A stretch of DNA of 17,389 bases, taken from positions 1-17,389 of the forward strand of contig QHZC01000188.1 of NCBI GenBank assembly GCA_003224515.1, written 5' to 3'. This DNA is from Acidobacteriota bacterium. GTDB lineage: Bacteria; Acidobacteriota; Terriglobia; Acidiferrales; UBA7541. The translations under genes and the position numbers were made by a program. A model generated the notes under the pieces. It had not been told where the DNA came from, ran no database searches, and saw nothing but the letters and a program-made list of their open reading frames with translations. Below are positions 5,775-13,280 of the stretch, one piece after another (position 1 is the stretch's first letter; every line of letters begins with the position of its first letter).

Positions 5775-6953
5775 TTATGCTAGCAACGCCAGAATTTCTT
5801 CCTGGATCGCCCCCGTCACGCGAGCCTCACGGTCGCCGATATACACATTCACTTCACTGCGTACGCCGAATTCCGGCAAATAAATTCCCGGCTCAACCGA
5901 ATTACAGGTATTCGGGATCAGGTGCCTCACGTCATGTGTTTCAAGCCCGTCCATATTCACGCCATTACCGTGCACTCTTTCTCCAATGCTGTGCCCGGTG
6001 CGGTGAAAGAAATATTTTCCGTAACCCGCTTTTTCAATCACGCGGCGCGCGGCCTTGTCCACTTGCCATCCTTGCAGCGGCCTCCCCGTGGCAATGTGTT
6101 TGCGAATCAAGTCGGTCGCCGTTTCACGCGCCTCGCGCACGACGGCGAACACCTTCGCATATTTCTCTGGCACTTTCGCGCCCAAGTATCCCATCCAAGT
6201 GATGTCGTAATAAACGCTCCCGGGCGTCTTCTTCTTCCCCCAAACATCCGTCAAAAGCAGATCTCCCTCGCGAATTGGCGAAGCGGACTCCGCCGTGGGG
6301 CCATAGTGAGGGTCGCTGGCGTGGGCGTTGACGGCGATATCAGGCCCTTCCTCGGTCCAGATTCCCGCAGCATCGAATTCCTTCAGTATCCAGTTCTTCA
6401 GATCGAATTCCGTCAGCGTTTTTTTCTCGCGTACGCTCTTCGCGGCGAGCTGAAAAGCCTCGCGCACGATCCGGTCGATGGCCACCCCGGCCGAAAGATG
6501 CGATTCGAGCTGCTCGGCGCTCCAGCACGCCTCGTACTTCTGCACCAGGTCCGCCGAACTGACCACCTTCGGGCCGCAGCTGCGCACGAGTTCAATCGTC
6601 CCCGCGTCCACCATGGCCACATAGGGAATCGCGTTTTTCGGCGAATATTGCATAGCCACGTTCCTCGCGCGGCCGAACATTTTTTTCAGGTTTTTTCGCA
6701 GTTCATCCTGCGCCGAGTAATACCGCGTCTCCCCGGGCAACGCCGCCAGCGACTGCGTCTCAATCTTGTGCACTAGCTTCTTTGGCGTTCCCTTTGCCGG
6801 AACGAAATAGAACCACCTTCGCGTCCTCATTCCTGCCGGAAGACTCAGGATGTGCTGCGCGATGGGATCGCGTCCGCGAAAATCATAAAAGAGCCAGCCG
6901 TCGATCTTGGCGGCCCGTAAATCGCTCTGGATGCCTTGAATGTCTGCGCTCAT
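5775..6953 (-). CDS. M24 family metallopeptidase (Xaa-Pro peptidase-like)
   Basis: A 392-residue protein with an N-terminal creatinase-like domain (about 1-150) and a C-terminal pita-bread M24 domain. The metal ligands are all visible, numbered from the chosen start: Asp236 (LLLTDVWG), Asp250 (VYYDITW), His321 (HRTGHSIG), Glu354 (NSVEPGIYLP) and Glu367 (VRSEVNVYI), plus the upstream His of NAHASDPHYGPT. An active dinuclear metallo-aminopeptidase or prolidase-type enzyme is expected, acting on Xaa-Pro peptides in the cytoplasm; the exact substrate cannot be told. An ATG at 6971 would add six residues, but GAGG then abuts the start codon, whereas GGAG precedes ATG 6953 by about twelve bases. 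Third gene of the yggS operon. Confidence 0.88.
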   Translation of the reverse strand: MSADIQGIQSDLRAAKIDGWLFYDFRGRDPIAQHILSLPAGMRTRRWFYFVPAKGTPKKLVHKIETQSLAALPGETRYYSAQDELRKNLKKMFGRARNVAMQYSPKNAIPYVAMVDAGTIELVRSCGPKVVSSADLVQKYEACWSAEQLESHLSAGVAIDRIVREAFQLAAKSVREKKTLTEFDLKNWILKEFDAAGIWTEEGPDIAVNAHASDPHYGPTAESASPIREGDLLLTDVWGKKKTPGSVYYDITWMGYLGAKVPEKYAKVFAVVREARETATDLIRKHIATGRPLQGWQVDKAARRVIEKAGYGKYFFHRTGHSIGERVHGNGVNMDGLETHDVRHLIPNTCNSVEPGIYLPEFGVRSEVNVYIGDREARVTGAIQEEILALLA

Positions 6954-6998
6954 TCGGGGATTCGGCTCCATCCTCGGGCAAAATTCAACCGTGAAGCT

Positions 6999-7292
6999 TC
7001 AAGCATCCCGCACCAACAGCGCGAGGATCTGCTGCTGGGTCACACCACGGATTTCAATGCGTTTCGTGCGGCTTCTTTCGCCGCCCAGAATTCTAACAGC
7101 CGACCTAGGCGTTTTCAAAAGTTGCGCCAGGAATTCCACCAGCGCCCCATTTGCCCGGTCCTCCACAGCCGGCGCTCGCAGCCGCACTTTCAGAGCGCCT
7201 GCTATTTCACCTGAAATTTCATCTTTGTTCGCTCGCGGCTGCACCCTCACCGAAAACATCACCGTTCCTTCCCGCTCTCGGACCTCCAGCAT
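6999..7292 (-). CDS. DUF167 (YggU-type) protein
   Basis: A 97-residue protein of the DUF167/UPF0235 family (YggU in E. coli). It carries the family signature VRVQPRANKDEISG, the central ALKVRLRAPAVEDRANGAL (usual form LKIRLxAPPVDGxAN) and LGGERSRTKRIEI (usual form GxxSRxKxv). The biochemical role is unknown. GGAG lies five bases before ATG 7292. An internal ATG at 7259 (MFSVRVQPR) would match shorter family members. It follows yggS by 18 bases. Association of yggU-type and yggS genes is well known from other bacteria, which supports both calls. Confidence 0.87.
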   Translation of the reverse strand: MLEVREREGTVMFSVRVQPRANKDEISGEIAGALKVRLRAPAVEDRANGALVEFLAQLLKTPRSAVRILGGERSRTKRIEIRGVTQQQILALLVRDA

Positions 7293-7310
7293 CAGACTCC
7301 TAACGATTCC

Positions 7311-8015
7311 TTATTTGACGGCTCGACTCCCAAAGAGCGCCGTTCCGATACGTACTTCAGTCGCACCCTCTTCGATTGCTACTTCAAAATCGTGGGACAT
7401 TCCCATCGACAGAACGGGCAGGGCCAAACCCAGTTTTCCTGCCAGTTCGTCGCGCAGATCTCTCAGGCGTCTGAAATAGGGCCGGATCTGCTCAGACTCT
7501 TCTAGAAAGGGAGGAATGCACATCAGTCCCACAAGCTGCAACCAGGGAAGTTCCCTCACTTTCTCCGCCGCCGTGGAAAGCTCCTCAAACCCCATGCCGC
7601 TCTTCGTTTCTTCCCCCGCCATGCGCACTTCGATTAGAACACGAAGTTTGTCCGTGATACTTGCCTCGGCCCGGGCGCGGTCCAGCCGCTGTGCGATCGC
7701 AAGGTCATCGACGGAATCTATGCTGTCGAAAAGCTTCGCCGCCCGCGCCGCCTTGTTGCTCTGTAAATGCCCGATCAAGTGCCAGGTCGCTGCCAATCCT
7801 TCTGTACCGGCGCGCTTCTCTTCCCATTCCTGGACGCGGTTTTCGCCAAAGTGCCTCACCCCTGCTTCATACGCTTCGCGGATGGCGCTTGCCGGATGCG
7901 TCTTCGACACTCCGATAAGGGTGATCTGATCCGCTCTTCGCCCCGCGCGCGCCGCCGCACTGGCAATCTGCCCTTGAATTCGCAGCAGATTTTCTCTCAC
8001 CGAAGTTTGCGCCAT
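7311..8015 (-). CDS. yggS: YggS family pyridoxal-phosphate homeostasis protein
   Basis: A 234-residue PLP-binding protein of the YggS/PLPBP family, which has a single alanine-racemase-like barrel and controls free PLP and amino acid/keto acid balance without a known reaction. The PLP lysine is Lys38 in TLIGVSKTHP. Other marks are HFGENRVQEWEEKR, WHLIGHLQSNKA, the VLIEVRMAGEETKSG strand and, near the end, LSMGMSHDFEVAIEEGATEV with RIGTALFG, which binds the phosphate. The length matches the family. It is the first gene of the minus-strand operon and is divergent from tmk across 97 bases. Confidence 0.93.
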   Translation of the reverse strand: MAQTSVRENLLRIQGQIASAAARAGRRADQITLIGVSKTHPASAIREAYEAGVRHFGENRVQEWEEKRAGTEGLAATWHLIGHLQSNKAARAAKLFDSIDSVDDLAIAQRLDRARAEASITDKLRVLIEVRMAGEETKSGMGFEELSTAAEKVRELPWLQLVGLMCIPPFLEESEQIRPYFRRLRDLRDELAGKLGLALPVLSMGMSHDFEVAIEEGATEVRIGTALFGSRAVK

Positions 8016-8051
8016 GTTCGAATCCGAATCCTAGCACGCGCAGCATTGCAG

Positions 8052-8066
8052 CGCAGAGTCTCTGCG
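8052..8066. promoter_or_regulatory. 15-base perfect palindrome between divergent yggS and tmk
   Basis: CGCAGAG-T-CTCTGCG is a perfect seven-base inverted repeat around one central T, in the 97 bases separating the yggS and tmk starts. A symmetric operator is possible; no known regulator motif is recognised. Confidence 0.4.
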
Positions 8067-8112
8067 GTTAGACTGGCTTTCGGCCGCTGATGGAACCGCG
8101 GTCACACCGAAA

Positions 8113-8817
8113 ATGACCGCTTCCGGAAAACTCATCGCCATCGAAGGCATCGATGGTAGTGGCAAGCGTACGCAAGTCGATCTCCTGACGCTGGCCCTCA
8201 AGGCTCGCGGCCACTCCGTGTATTCCACCGGCTTCCCTCAATATGATTCCTGGTTCGGTAAAATGGTCGGCCAATTCCTGAATGGCGATCTAGGCCCGCT
8301 GGAGAGCGTCGACCCCCATTTCGCGGCACTGCTCTATGCCGGCGACCGCTTCGAAACCAAGCCTAAACTCCAAGCGGCCCTGAACAACGGCCAAATTGTT
8401 CTGGTGGACCGGTACATCGGTTCCAACCTCGCTCACCAAACCGCTCGCGTTCCCCCGGCGATGCGCTCCAAATTCCTGGAATGGATCGAGCATCTTGAGT
8501 ACGGCATCTACGGCCTACCCTGCGAAAGCCTCATCCTCTACCTTCGAATGCCGCCTCGAGAAGCGCAGCGCCTGGTCGAACGCAAATCTGCGCGCAGCTA
8601 CACCTCCGCGCCAAAAGATTTGCTCGAAGCCAGCCTGCGGCACCTGGAAGACGCAGCCGAGATGTACGACTCGCTCTCCCGCCGCGCGCCGTGGGCCACC
8701 ATTCAATGTTTTGATGCCACCCTCAGCGCCATGCGCGAACCAGAAGAAATTGCCGTCGACGTCCTTGCCGCTGTCGAAGGAGTGCTTTCTTCGGCTTCCG
8801 CGGGTGAGGAGCGCTAG
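8113..8817 (+). CDS. tmk: Thymidylate kinase (dTMP kinase)
   Basis: A 234-residue P-loop kinase that phosphorylates dTMP to dTDP for DNA synthesis. Visible marks are the P-loop IAIEGIDGSGKRTQ (residues 8-21), the DRY-type motif VLVDRYIGSNLAHQ and a LID region with VERKSARSYT. The residue after the P-loop Lys is Arg followed by Thr, rather than the usual Ser/Thr directly after Lys; the motif is otherwise intact. At 234 residues it is somewhat longer than most bacterial Tmk proteins. The stop lies three bases before holB, a common bacterial gene pair, which strengthens the call. The region upstream carries a palindrome shared with yggS. A broader nucleoside monophosphate kinase role is the alternative. 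Confidence 0.85.
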   Translation: MTASGKLIAIEGIDGSGKRTQVDLLTLALKARGHSVYSTGFPQYDSWFGKMVGQFLNGDLGPLESVDPHFAALLYAGDRFETKPKLQAALNNGQIVLVDRYIGSNLAHQTARVPPAMRSKFLEWIEHLEYGIYGLPCESLILYLRMPPREAQRLVERKSARSYTSAPKDLLEASLRHLEDAAEMYDSLSRRAPWATIQCFDATLSAMREPEEIAVDVLAAVEGVLSSASAGEER

Positions 8818-8820
8818 CGT

Positions 8821-9957
8821 ATGGGATTTTCTGAATTTCTCGGCAACCAACGGATTGTCACGGCGCTCCGCGGCGCTCTCCGCAGCAAACGTGTTCCCCA
8901 CGCGTTGCTCTTCACCGGCTCGCGCGGCGTTGGCAAATTCACTCTGGCGCGCATGTTTGCACAGGCCGCGAATTGCGAGCGCCTTACGGATGACTTCTGC
9001 GGCGAATGCGCCACTTGCCAGCGCATTGTCCAACTCGCCGATCCGCAAACGCTGCTTGAGCAGGGACTCGTCGAGCGTGGCGAGAGTGCCGACGCAGCCA
9101 CTGTCGAGCGTATGCCTCTGATCCTGCAGTCCCACTCTGACGTGTGGGCGCTCGTGCCCGATCCTGTCCGTCTGAAGAGCCCGGTAGCGCGCCCGATGTT
9201 GCGTGTCGGACAGTTGCGCGCCGTTCAGCGCGCTGCCTACTTTCAACCCGTTGGCCGCCGCCGCGTTTTCATCCTCGATGGTGCGGAGACCATGCGCTGG
9301 GATGTCGCCAACGTCTTTCTGAAAATCCTCGAGGAGCCTCCCGGTTCGGCGACGCTCATCCTCACCGCGCCCTCGCCCTATGCGCTTCTGCCGACTATCG
9401 TCTCGCGCTGCCTGCAATTTCATTTTGCGCCGCTGCCGCAGTCGGCCGTGGAAAAGATTCTGAAAGAAAACACCGATCGCAAACCGGCGGAAATCAAACT
9501 CGCTGCGCAACTCGCCGAGGGCAGTCCGGGCCTCGCCATGGAAATGGATGTGGATGCAGCCGCCCAGCGCCGGAGGAACGCGCTGAGCATCCTCCAACGT
9601 GCCGCGCAAGGTCAAGGTTTCGCCCAGCTATTCTCAGATACATCGGCTCTCACCAAGGACCGCGATTCCTCTTTCGAGGAACAAATCGGCGTCTTCTACG
9701 GCTTGCTCACCGATCTTCTTGAACTTACGTCCAAAGTGAAAGAGCCGGTGTTGCGCAATGCTGCGCTCACGAAAGAATTGGAGTTGCTCGGCAAAATCGT
9801 GGATTGTGCCTGGGTTCTCCGCGCTATCGCCGGTTTTGACGATCTCTACGCGGGCGCGCGCCGCAATTTAAACCGTCAACTCGGCCTTGACGCCCTGGCC
9901 ACATCTCTTGGGCCCGCACTTTTGCGCGTTTCTGCGCCCGCCCCCGATCAGCGCTGA
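8821..9957 (+). CDS. holB: DNA polymerase III subunit delta prime
   Basis: A 378-residue AAA+ clamp-loader subunit. The start (FSEFLGNQRIVTALRGALRS), then VPHALLFTGSRGVGKFTLA, is typical of delta prime. A zinc knuckle follows with Cys52, Cys60, Cys63 and Cys66 (FCGECATC). The P-loop has Phe after Lys, and the Walker B-like strand (VFILDGAETM) lacks the usual Asp-Glu pair, in keeping with delta prime being the stator that need not hydrolyse ATP. The KILEEPP motif and the SRC motif (residues 195-197), which completes the neighbour's ATP site, are intact. About 25-30 extra residues sit between the zinc knuckle and the LVPDP segment. It follows tmk by three bases. Confidence 0.9.
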   Translation: MGFSEFLGNQRIVTALRGALRSKRVPHALLFTGSRGVGKFTLARMFAQAANCERLTDDFCGECATCQRIVQLADPQTLLEQGLVERGESADAATVERMPLILQSHSDVWALVPDPVRLKSPVARPMLRVGQLRAVQRAAYFQPVGRRRVFILDGAETMRWDVANVFLKILEEPPGSATLILTAPSPYALLPTIVSRCLQFHFAPLPQSAVEKILKENTDRKPAEIKLAAQLAEGSPGLAMEMDVDAAAQRRRNALSILQRAAQGQGFAQLFSDTSALTKDRDSSFEEQIGVFYGLLTDLLELTSKVKEPVLRNAALTKELELLGKIVDCAWVLRAIAGFDDLYAGARRNLNRQLGLDALATSLGPALLRVSAPAPDQR

Positions 9958-10063
9958 CGATTATTTCCCATTACAAAATTAAATCGCTAAACTGTAACCC
10001 GCCGGCTTCCGCGCGCATCATAGGAAGCAGATATTCCACACCCGCAGGTTAGAAGGAGCAGTC

Positions 10064-10399
10064 ATGGTGAACCGCCGTATGTTTCGCCCGGGTTTCCCGG
10101 ACGTCAAGGAGCCGAGCGCACCCCGCCCGCCGCACAACGGTCCTATCCCGAGCAAGAAGCCCGCGCCGCCGGAAACGACCCACGCCGAGAACTTCTATTG
10201 GGTCAAGCAGATGCAGTCGCATACGCCGATGGCCGTCGTTCTCGAGGATGGTGAACTGCTTCGCGGTACCGTCGAATGGTACGACCGCGATTGCATCAAG
10301 CTCACCCGCCAGGGCAGCCCCAATCTGCTCATCTTCAAACGCGTGATCAAGTACGTCTACAAAGATGGAGAAGAATCGGCTCAGGGTGGCGACGAGTAA
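10064..10399 (+). CDS. Hfq-like Sm-fold protein with proline-rich N-terminal extension
   Basis: A 111-residue protein. Residues 42-100 form an Sm domain of the Hfq type: ENFYWVKQMQSHTPMAVVLE, then DGELLRGTVEWYDRDCIKLT (Sm1) and PNLLIFKRVIKYVY (Sm2; the usual YKHAIS is FKRVIK here). Hfq proteins are hexameric RNA chaperones that bind sRNA and mRNA. The first 40 residues are basic and rich in Pro (KEPSAPRPPHNGPIPSKKPA), are not part of ordinary Hfq, and are probably disordered. AAGGAG lies about five bases before ATG 10064. It stands alone, 106 bases after holB. Whether it is the cell's main Hfq or a paralogue cannot be told, so no symbol is given. Confidence 0.8.
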   Translation: MVNRRMFRPGFPDVKEPSAPRPPHNGPIPSKKPAPPETTHAENFYWVKQMQSHTPMAVVLEDGELLRGTVEWYDRDCIKLTRQGSPNLLIFKRVIKYVYKDGEESAQGGDE

Positions 10400-10404
10400 G
10401 CCCG

Positions 10405-10851
10405 CTACTTGTAAAGAGAATGTCCTGCAGTTGCTCCGAAGGTGAGCAGCGCCTTTGCGGCCAGCGATCCGTCCTGGTTAATGATTTCGCACTCGGTCAC
10501 AACAAAATTTCTCCCCGCGCGCAACACGCGCGCATCTGCTTTGATGCGTCCGCCCGGCACCGGCTCGAGATAGTTGATGCTTAGCTCCACCGTAGCAATC
10601 TCCGTCCCCCTGGGTATCACCGTATAAGCCGCGATCGCGGCCGTAGTATCCGCTAGCGCCGCCAAAATGCCTCCGTGAACCACGCCGTGAATCTGCTTGT
10701 GATTTGGCCTCACGTCCAGCCGGAAAATGGCCCGTCCCGCATGCACGCTTTCCACGTCGAATCCCAGAAGCTCCGTCGAGCGACTTTCCTTCATCCGCTT
10801 GCGCACGAGTTCCGTAACCCGTTTCTCCTCTTTGCACATTTTCTTGGTCAT
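10405..10851 (-). CDS. PaaI-type hotdog-fold thioesterase
   Basis: A 148-residue hotdog-fold protein of the PaaI thioesterase group, which hydrolyses acyl- or aryl-CoA thioesters in the cytoplasm. The signature is NHKQIHGVVHGGILAALADT (residues 50-69), with the HGG loop and Asp68 in the place of the catalytic acid. Further family marks are ATVELSINYLEPVPGG and the last strands VVTECEII and ALLTFGAT. The first 25 residues are charged and probably helical; an ATG at 10839 would shorten this. The gene lies convergent with the Hfq-like gene (five bases between stops) and about 90 bases downstream of the SDR gene on the same strand. Substrate unknown. Confidence 0.87.
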   Translation of the reverse strand: MTKKMCKEEKRVTELVRKRMKESRSTELLGFDVESVHAGRAIFRLDVRPNHKQIHGVVHGGILAALADTTAAIAAYTVIPRGTEIATVELSINYLEPVPGGRIKADARVLRAGRNFVVTECEIINQDGSLAAKALLTFGATAGHSLYK

Positions 10852-10943
10852 CGTGCATCGCCGCTTTCCAGCGAGCCCTTCAGGGCTTCGTCGCTATCCC
10901 CGCTCAATCAACTCCTCTTCTCTTCGCGCTAAGAACTTAAGAC

Positions 10944-11744
10944 TCAGTACGCAGTCAGCCCTCCATCCAGCGGAATCGCCGCACCTGTGAGCCAAGACGA
11001 GTCCTCCGAAGCCAGAAATACTGCCAGTTCCGCCACATCCACGGGCCGCCCGAAGCGCCCCAAGGGGATCAAGGCCAAGCGCCTCTTGCGCCGCGCCTCT
11101 CCTTGCTCGCTGGCGTCGAAGAGTCCCTTCACCAATTCCGTCTCCACGATCGAAGGGCAGATGCAATTTACGCGTATGTTCTCGTGCCCGTGATCGATGG
11201 CCATAGCCTTCGTCAGCATCGTTACTCCGCCTTTCGATGCGCAGTACGCCGCACGATCTTTCATCGCCACGAGTCCAAGCACTGAGCCAATGTTCACGAC
11301 GGCTCCCCCGCCGCACTTCCGAAACTCCGGCAGCACCGCCCGCGACATCAGAAATGGACCCTTCACATTGACCGTCATCACGTGGTCCCACTCTTCCTCG
11401 CTGATCTCCTCCACGGTCGATACATGCAGCGTTCCCGCATTGTTCACCAGCACATTCAGACGCCCGAATCGCTCTACCGTCCCTTTGACCGCGCGTTCGA
11501 CGTCCCGCACGCGGGTCACATCGCACTCCATTGCCAATCCGGCGCCGCCCGCCTTTTGAACTTCGCTGATCACCTCGCGAAGTTTTTCCAACCGTCGTCC
11601 GGCCACGGACACACTCGCGCCTTCCCGCGCAAACTCCAGCGCGATCGCTCGACCGATCCCCGTGCCTCCGCCTGTAACCAGTGCCACCTTGCCAGAAAGT
11701 CGTGTCACGGAATTCCCTATCCCCGCGTCTAATGGAGGTGTCAC
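10944..11744 (-). CDS. SDR family oxidoreductase (classical short-chain dehydrogenase)
   Basis: A 266-residue NAD(P)-dependent classical SDR. The cofactor motif TGGGTGIG is at residues 24-31, NNAG at 101-104, and the catalytic Ser154 (NIGSVLG), Tyr167 and Lys171 (AAYCASK) are all present. The C-terminal LTGAAIPLDGGLTAY is typical. AGRR after the second strand suggests NADPH preference, since a basic residue follows, but this is inference. The start is GTG at 11744; a second in-frame GTG at 11708 (VTRLSGKVALVTGG), with AGGGA just upstream, fits the usual family length and may be the true start. The product could be a 3-oxoacyl-ACP reductase-like enzyme or a sugar or steroid dehydrogenase; the sequence does not decide. 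Confidence 0.88.
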   Translation of the reverse strand: MTPPLDAGIGNSVTRLSGKVALVTGGGTGIGRAIALEFAREGASVSVAGRRLEKLREVISEVQKAGGAGLAMECDVTRVRDVERAVKGTVERFGRLNVLVNNAGTLHVSTVEEISEEEWDHVMTVNVKGPFLMSRAVLPEFRKCGGGAVVNIGSVLGLVAMKDRAAYCASKGGVTMLTKAMAIDHGHENIRVNCICPSIVETELVKGLFDASEQGEARRKRRLALIPLGRFGRPVDVAELAVFLASEDSSWLTGAAIPLDGGLTAY

Positions 11745-11831
11745 ATCGTCACTTCATGTCCCACGCGGTGCGCGCGACTCTAGCATTCGGCTCCCTGTCC
11801 CGCAAGCCGGCGTAGCGGCGGGGAGGAATTC

Positions 11832-11850
11832 ATCCCGACCCGGTCGGGAT
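11832..11850. repeat. 19-base palindrome, likely dispersed intergenic repeat
   Basis: ATCCCGACC-C-GGTCGGGAT is a perfect nine-base inverted repeat around one C. It lies in the 256-base gap between the divergent SDR and bshA genes, 21 bases before another repeat-like segment. There is no T-run, so it is not a typical terminator. Confidence 0.5.
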
Positions 11851-11871
11851 CTTGGCCGCTGTGGTGGCGTG

Positions 11872-11903
11872 TCTGAACTTGTCCTGAGCGCAGCCGAAGG
11901 AGA
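11872..11903. repeat. Extragenic repeat-like segment (CTTCGGCTGCGCTCAGGACAAG type)
   Basis: The reverse strand reads CCTTCGGCTGCGCTCAGGAC followed by AAGTTCAGAC. This resembles the CTTCGACTNCGCTCAGGACA-like extragenic repeats known from many bacterial genomes. I identify it from memory of that motif, and only one copy is in the window, so its repeat nature is not shown here. Confidence 0.45.
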
Positions 11904-11918
11904 CCCGTGCTTCTCTAT

Positions 11919-11958
11919 CTTGTAGATACAAGCGGCCGAAATTGAATCTGTTGTATCT
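11919..11958. promoter_or_regulatory. Nested inverted repeats upstream of bshA
   Basis: CTTGTA-GA-TACAAG (11919-11932) is a 14-base inverted repeat. Its right part, AGATACAA (11924-11931), is also complementary to TTGTATCT (11951-11958) across 19 bases. The two pairings exclude each other. It lies 40-80 bases before the bshA start in a locally AT-richer stretch. An operator or leader structure is possible. Confidence 0.4.
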
Positions 11959-12000
11959 TAGCGGCTCCCCTGACGTGAAGGAGACCCGAAAGCACATCCC

Positions 12001-13125
12001 ATGCGCATCGGTATAACCTGTTATCCCACCTACGGCGGCTCCGGCGTCGTGGCCACCGAGCTGGGCATGGAGCTTGCCGCGCGCGGCCATGAAATTCATT
12101 TCATCAGTTATGCCCCGCCGATCCGCATGAACCCCAACGATCCGCGCATTCATTTCCACGAAGTGGAAGTGGTTTCCTACCCGCTCTTCGATCATCCGCC
12201 GTACACGCTGGCGCTCGCCACAAAAATGCTCGAAGTGTTCGAATCCGAGTCGCTCGACCTGCTCCACGTCCACTACGCCATTCCCCATTCCGTCAGCGCC
12301 ATGCTCGCGCGCTCGATGGCCGCGCCGCCACGGCTCCCTTTCGTCACCACTCTTCACGGCACGGACATCACCCTCGTCGGCAGCAACCGCAGCTACCTGC
12401 CCATCACGCGCTTTTCCATCGAGCAGAGCGACGGGGTCACCGCCATCTCCCGCTATTTGCTCAACCAAACTATCAAAGAATTCGAGATCAAGCGCCCCAT
12501 CGCAGTCATTCCCAATTTCGTGAACTGCGATCTGTACAATCGCACCGCCGACAAAGGTTTAGCCGCCCAGTGGGCGCCCAACGGCGAACCCATTCTCATG
12601 CACCTCTCGAATTTCCGCCCCGTCAAGCGCCTCACCGACGCCGTCGAAATTTTCGCCATTGTCCGCGCCAAAATGCCCGCCAAGCTCGTTCTCATCGGCG
12701 ATGGCCCGGACCGCGGCGCCGCTGAATACCTGGTCCGCAAGCACTGCCTCCAGAAAGACGTTTTCTTCCTCGGCAAACAAGACGCTGTCTACGTAAAGCT
12801 CGCCGCTGCCGATCTTTTTCTGCTTCCCTCTCAGCTCGAATCCTTCGGCCTCGCCGCCCTCGAAGCCATGGCCTGCGAAGTCCCGGTCATCGCCACAAAC
12901 GTCGGCGGCGTCCCCGAAGTCGTTGAGCACGGTGTGGATGGATATTTAGTGCAACCCGGCGATGTAAAGGAAGCGGCCCGCTACGCCATCGAAATCTTAT
13001 CCCGCGCCGACTGCGGACGCGAAATGGGCAAAATCGCCCGCATCAACGCCAAGAAAAAATTCTGCGCCAACGACGTCATCCCCGCCTACGAAACCTATTA
13101 CAAGCGCGTCCTCGACGAATCCTGA
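12001..13125 (+). CDS. bshA: N-acetyl-alpha-D-glucosaminyl L-malate synthase BshA
   Basis: A 374-residue GT4 glycosyltransferase that joins GlcNAc from UDP-GlcNAc to L-malate, the first step of bacillithiol synthesis. The N-terminus GITCYPTYGGSGVVATELG, then HEIHFISYAPP, is characteristic of BshA. Other marks are LLHVHYAIPH, TTLHGTDITLVGSNRSY, the nucleotide-binding SNFRPVKR (203-210) and the EX7E motif ESFGLAALE with Glu280 and Glu288. It begins at ATG 12001, with AAGGAG about 20 bases upstream and no stronger site nearer. Neither bshB nor bshC is in the window, so the other steps must be encoded elsewhere. Length fits the family. Bacillithiol is a low-molecular-weight thiol for redox balance and detoxification. 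Confidence 0.93.
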   Translation: MRIGITCYPTYGGSGVVATELGMELAARGHEIHFISYAPPIRMNPNDPRIHFHEVEVVSYPLFDHPPYTLALATKMLEVFESESLDLLHVHYAIPHSVSAMLARSMAAPPRLPFVTTLHGTDITLVGSNRSYLPITRFSIEQSDGVTAISRYLLNQTIKEFEIKRPIAVIPNFVNCDLYNRTADKGLAAQWAPNGEPILMHLSNFRPVKRLTDAVEIFAIVRAKMPAKLVLIGDGPDRGAAEYLVRKHCLQKDVFFLGKQDAVYVKLAAADLFLLPSQLESFGLAALEAMACEVPVIATNVGGVPEVVEHGVDGYLVQPGDVKEAARYAIEILSRADCGREMGKIARINAKKKFCANDVIPAYETYYKRVLDES

Positions 13126-13250
13126 TCTCGGCGTTGGCGCTCTAATTCTGTATCAGATTGAGAATATCGCTCAAGCAGTTTCCGAGTGGTCGATTATTAC
13201 TGGCCATCTTTTGCATCGTATTTCTAAGAGAAGTTTATGTGTGAAGTGTT

Positions 13251-13280
13251 ATTTTTCTTTCAGCCAGATTTTTCTTTCAG
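13251..13280. repeat. 13-base direct repeat ATTTTTCTTTCAG, two copies
   Basis: ATTTTTCTTTCAG at 13251-13263 recurs at 13268-13280 with four bases between. On the plus strand the pyrimidine tract lies 125 bases after the bshA stop. On the minus strand it covers the end of an open frame. It may be a local slippage product. Confidence 0.5.

Noticed and set aside
5922..6776. Plus-strand open frame of 284 residues
   Set aside because: It lies entirely antisense to the M24 peptidase gene, whose metal ligands are all conserved, and its product is Arg/His-rich with no motif.
8515..9615. Minus-strand open frame of 366 residues
   Set aside because: It is antisense to tmk and holB, both with recognised motifs.
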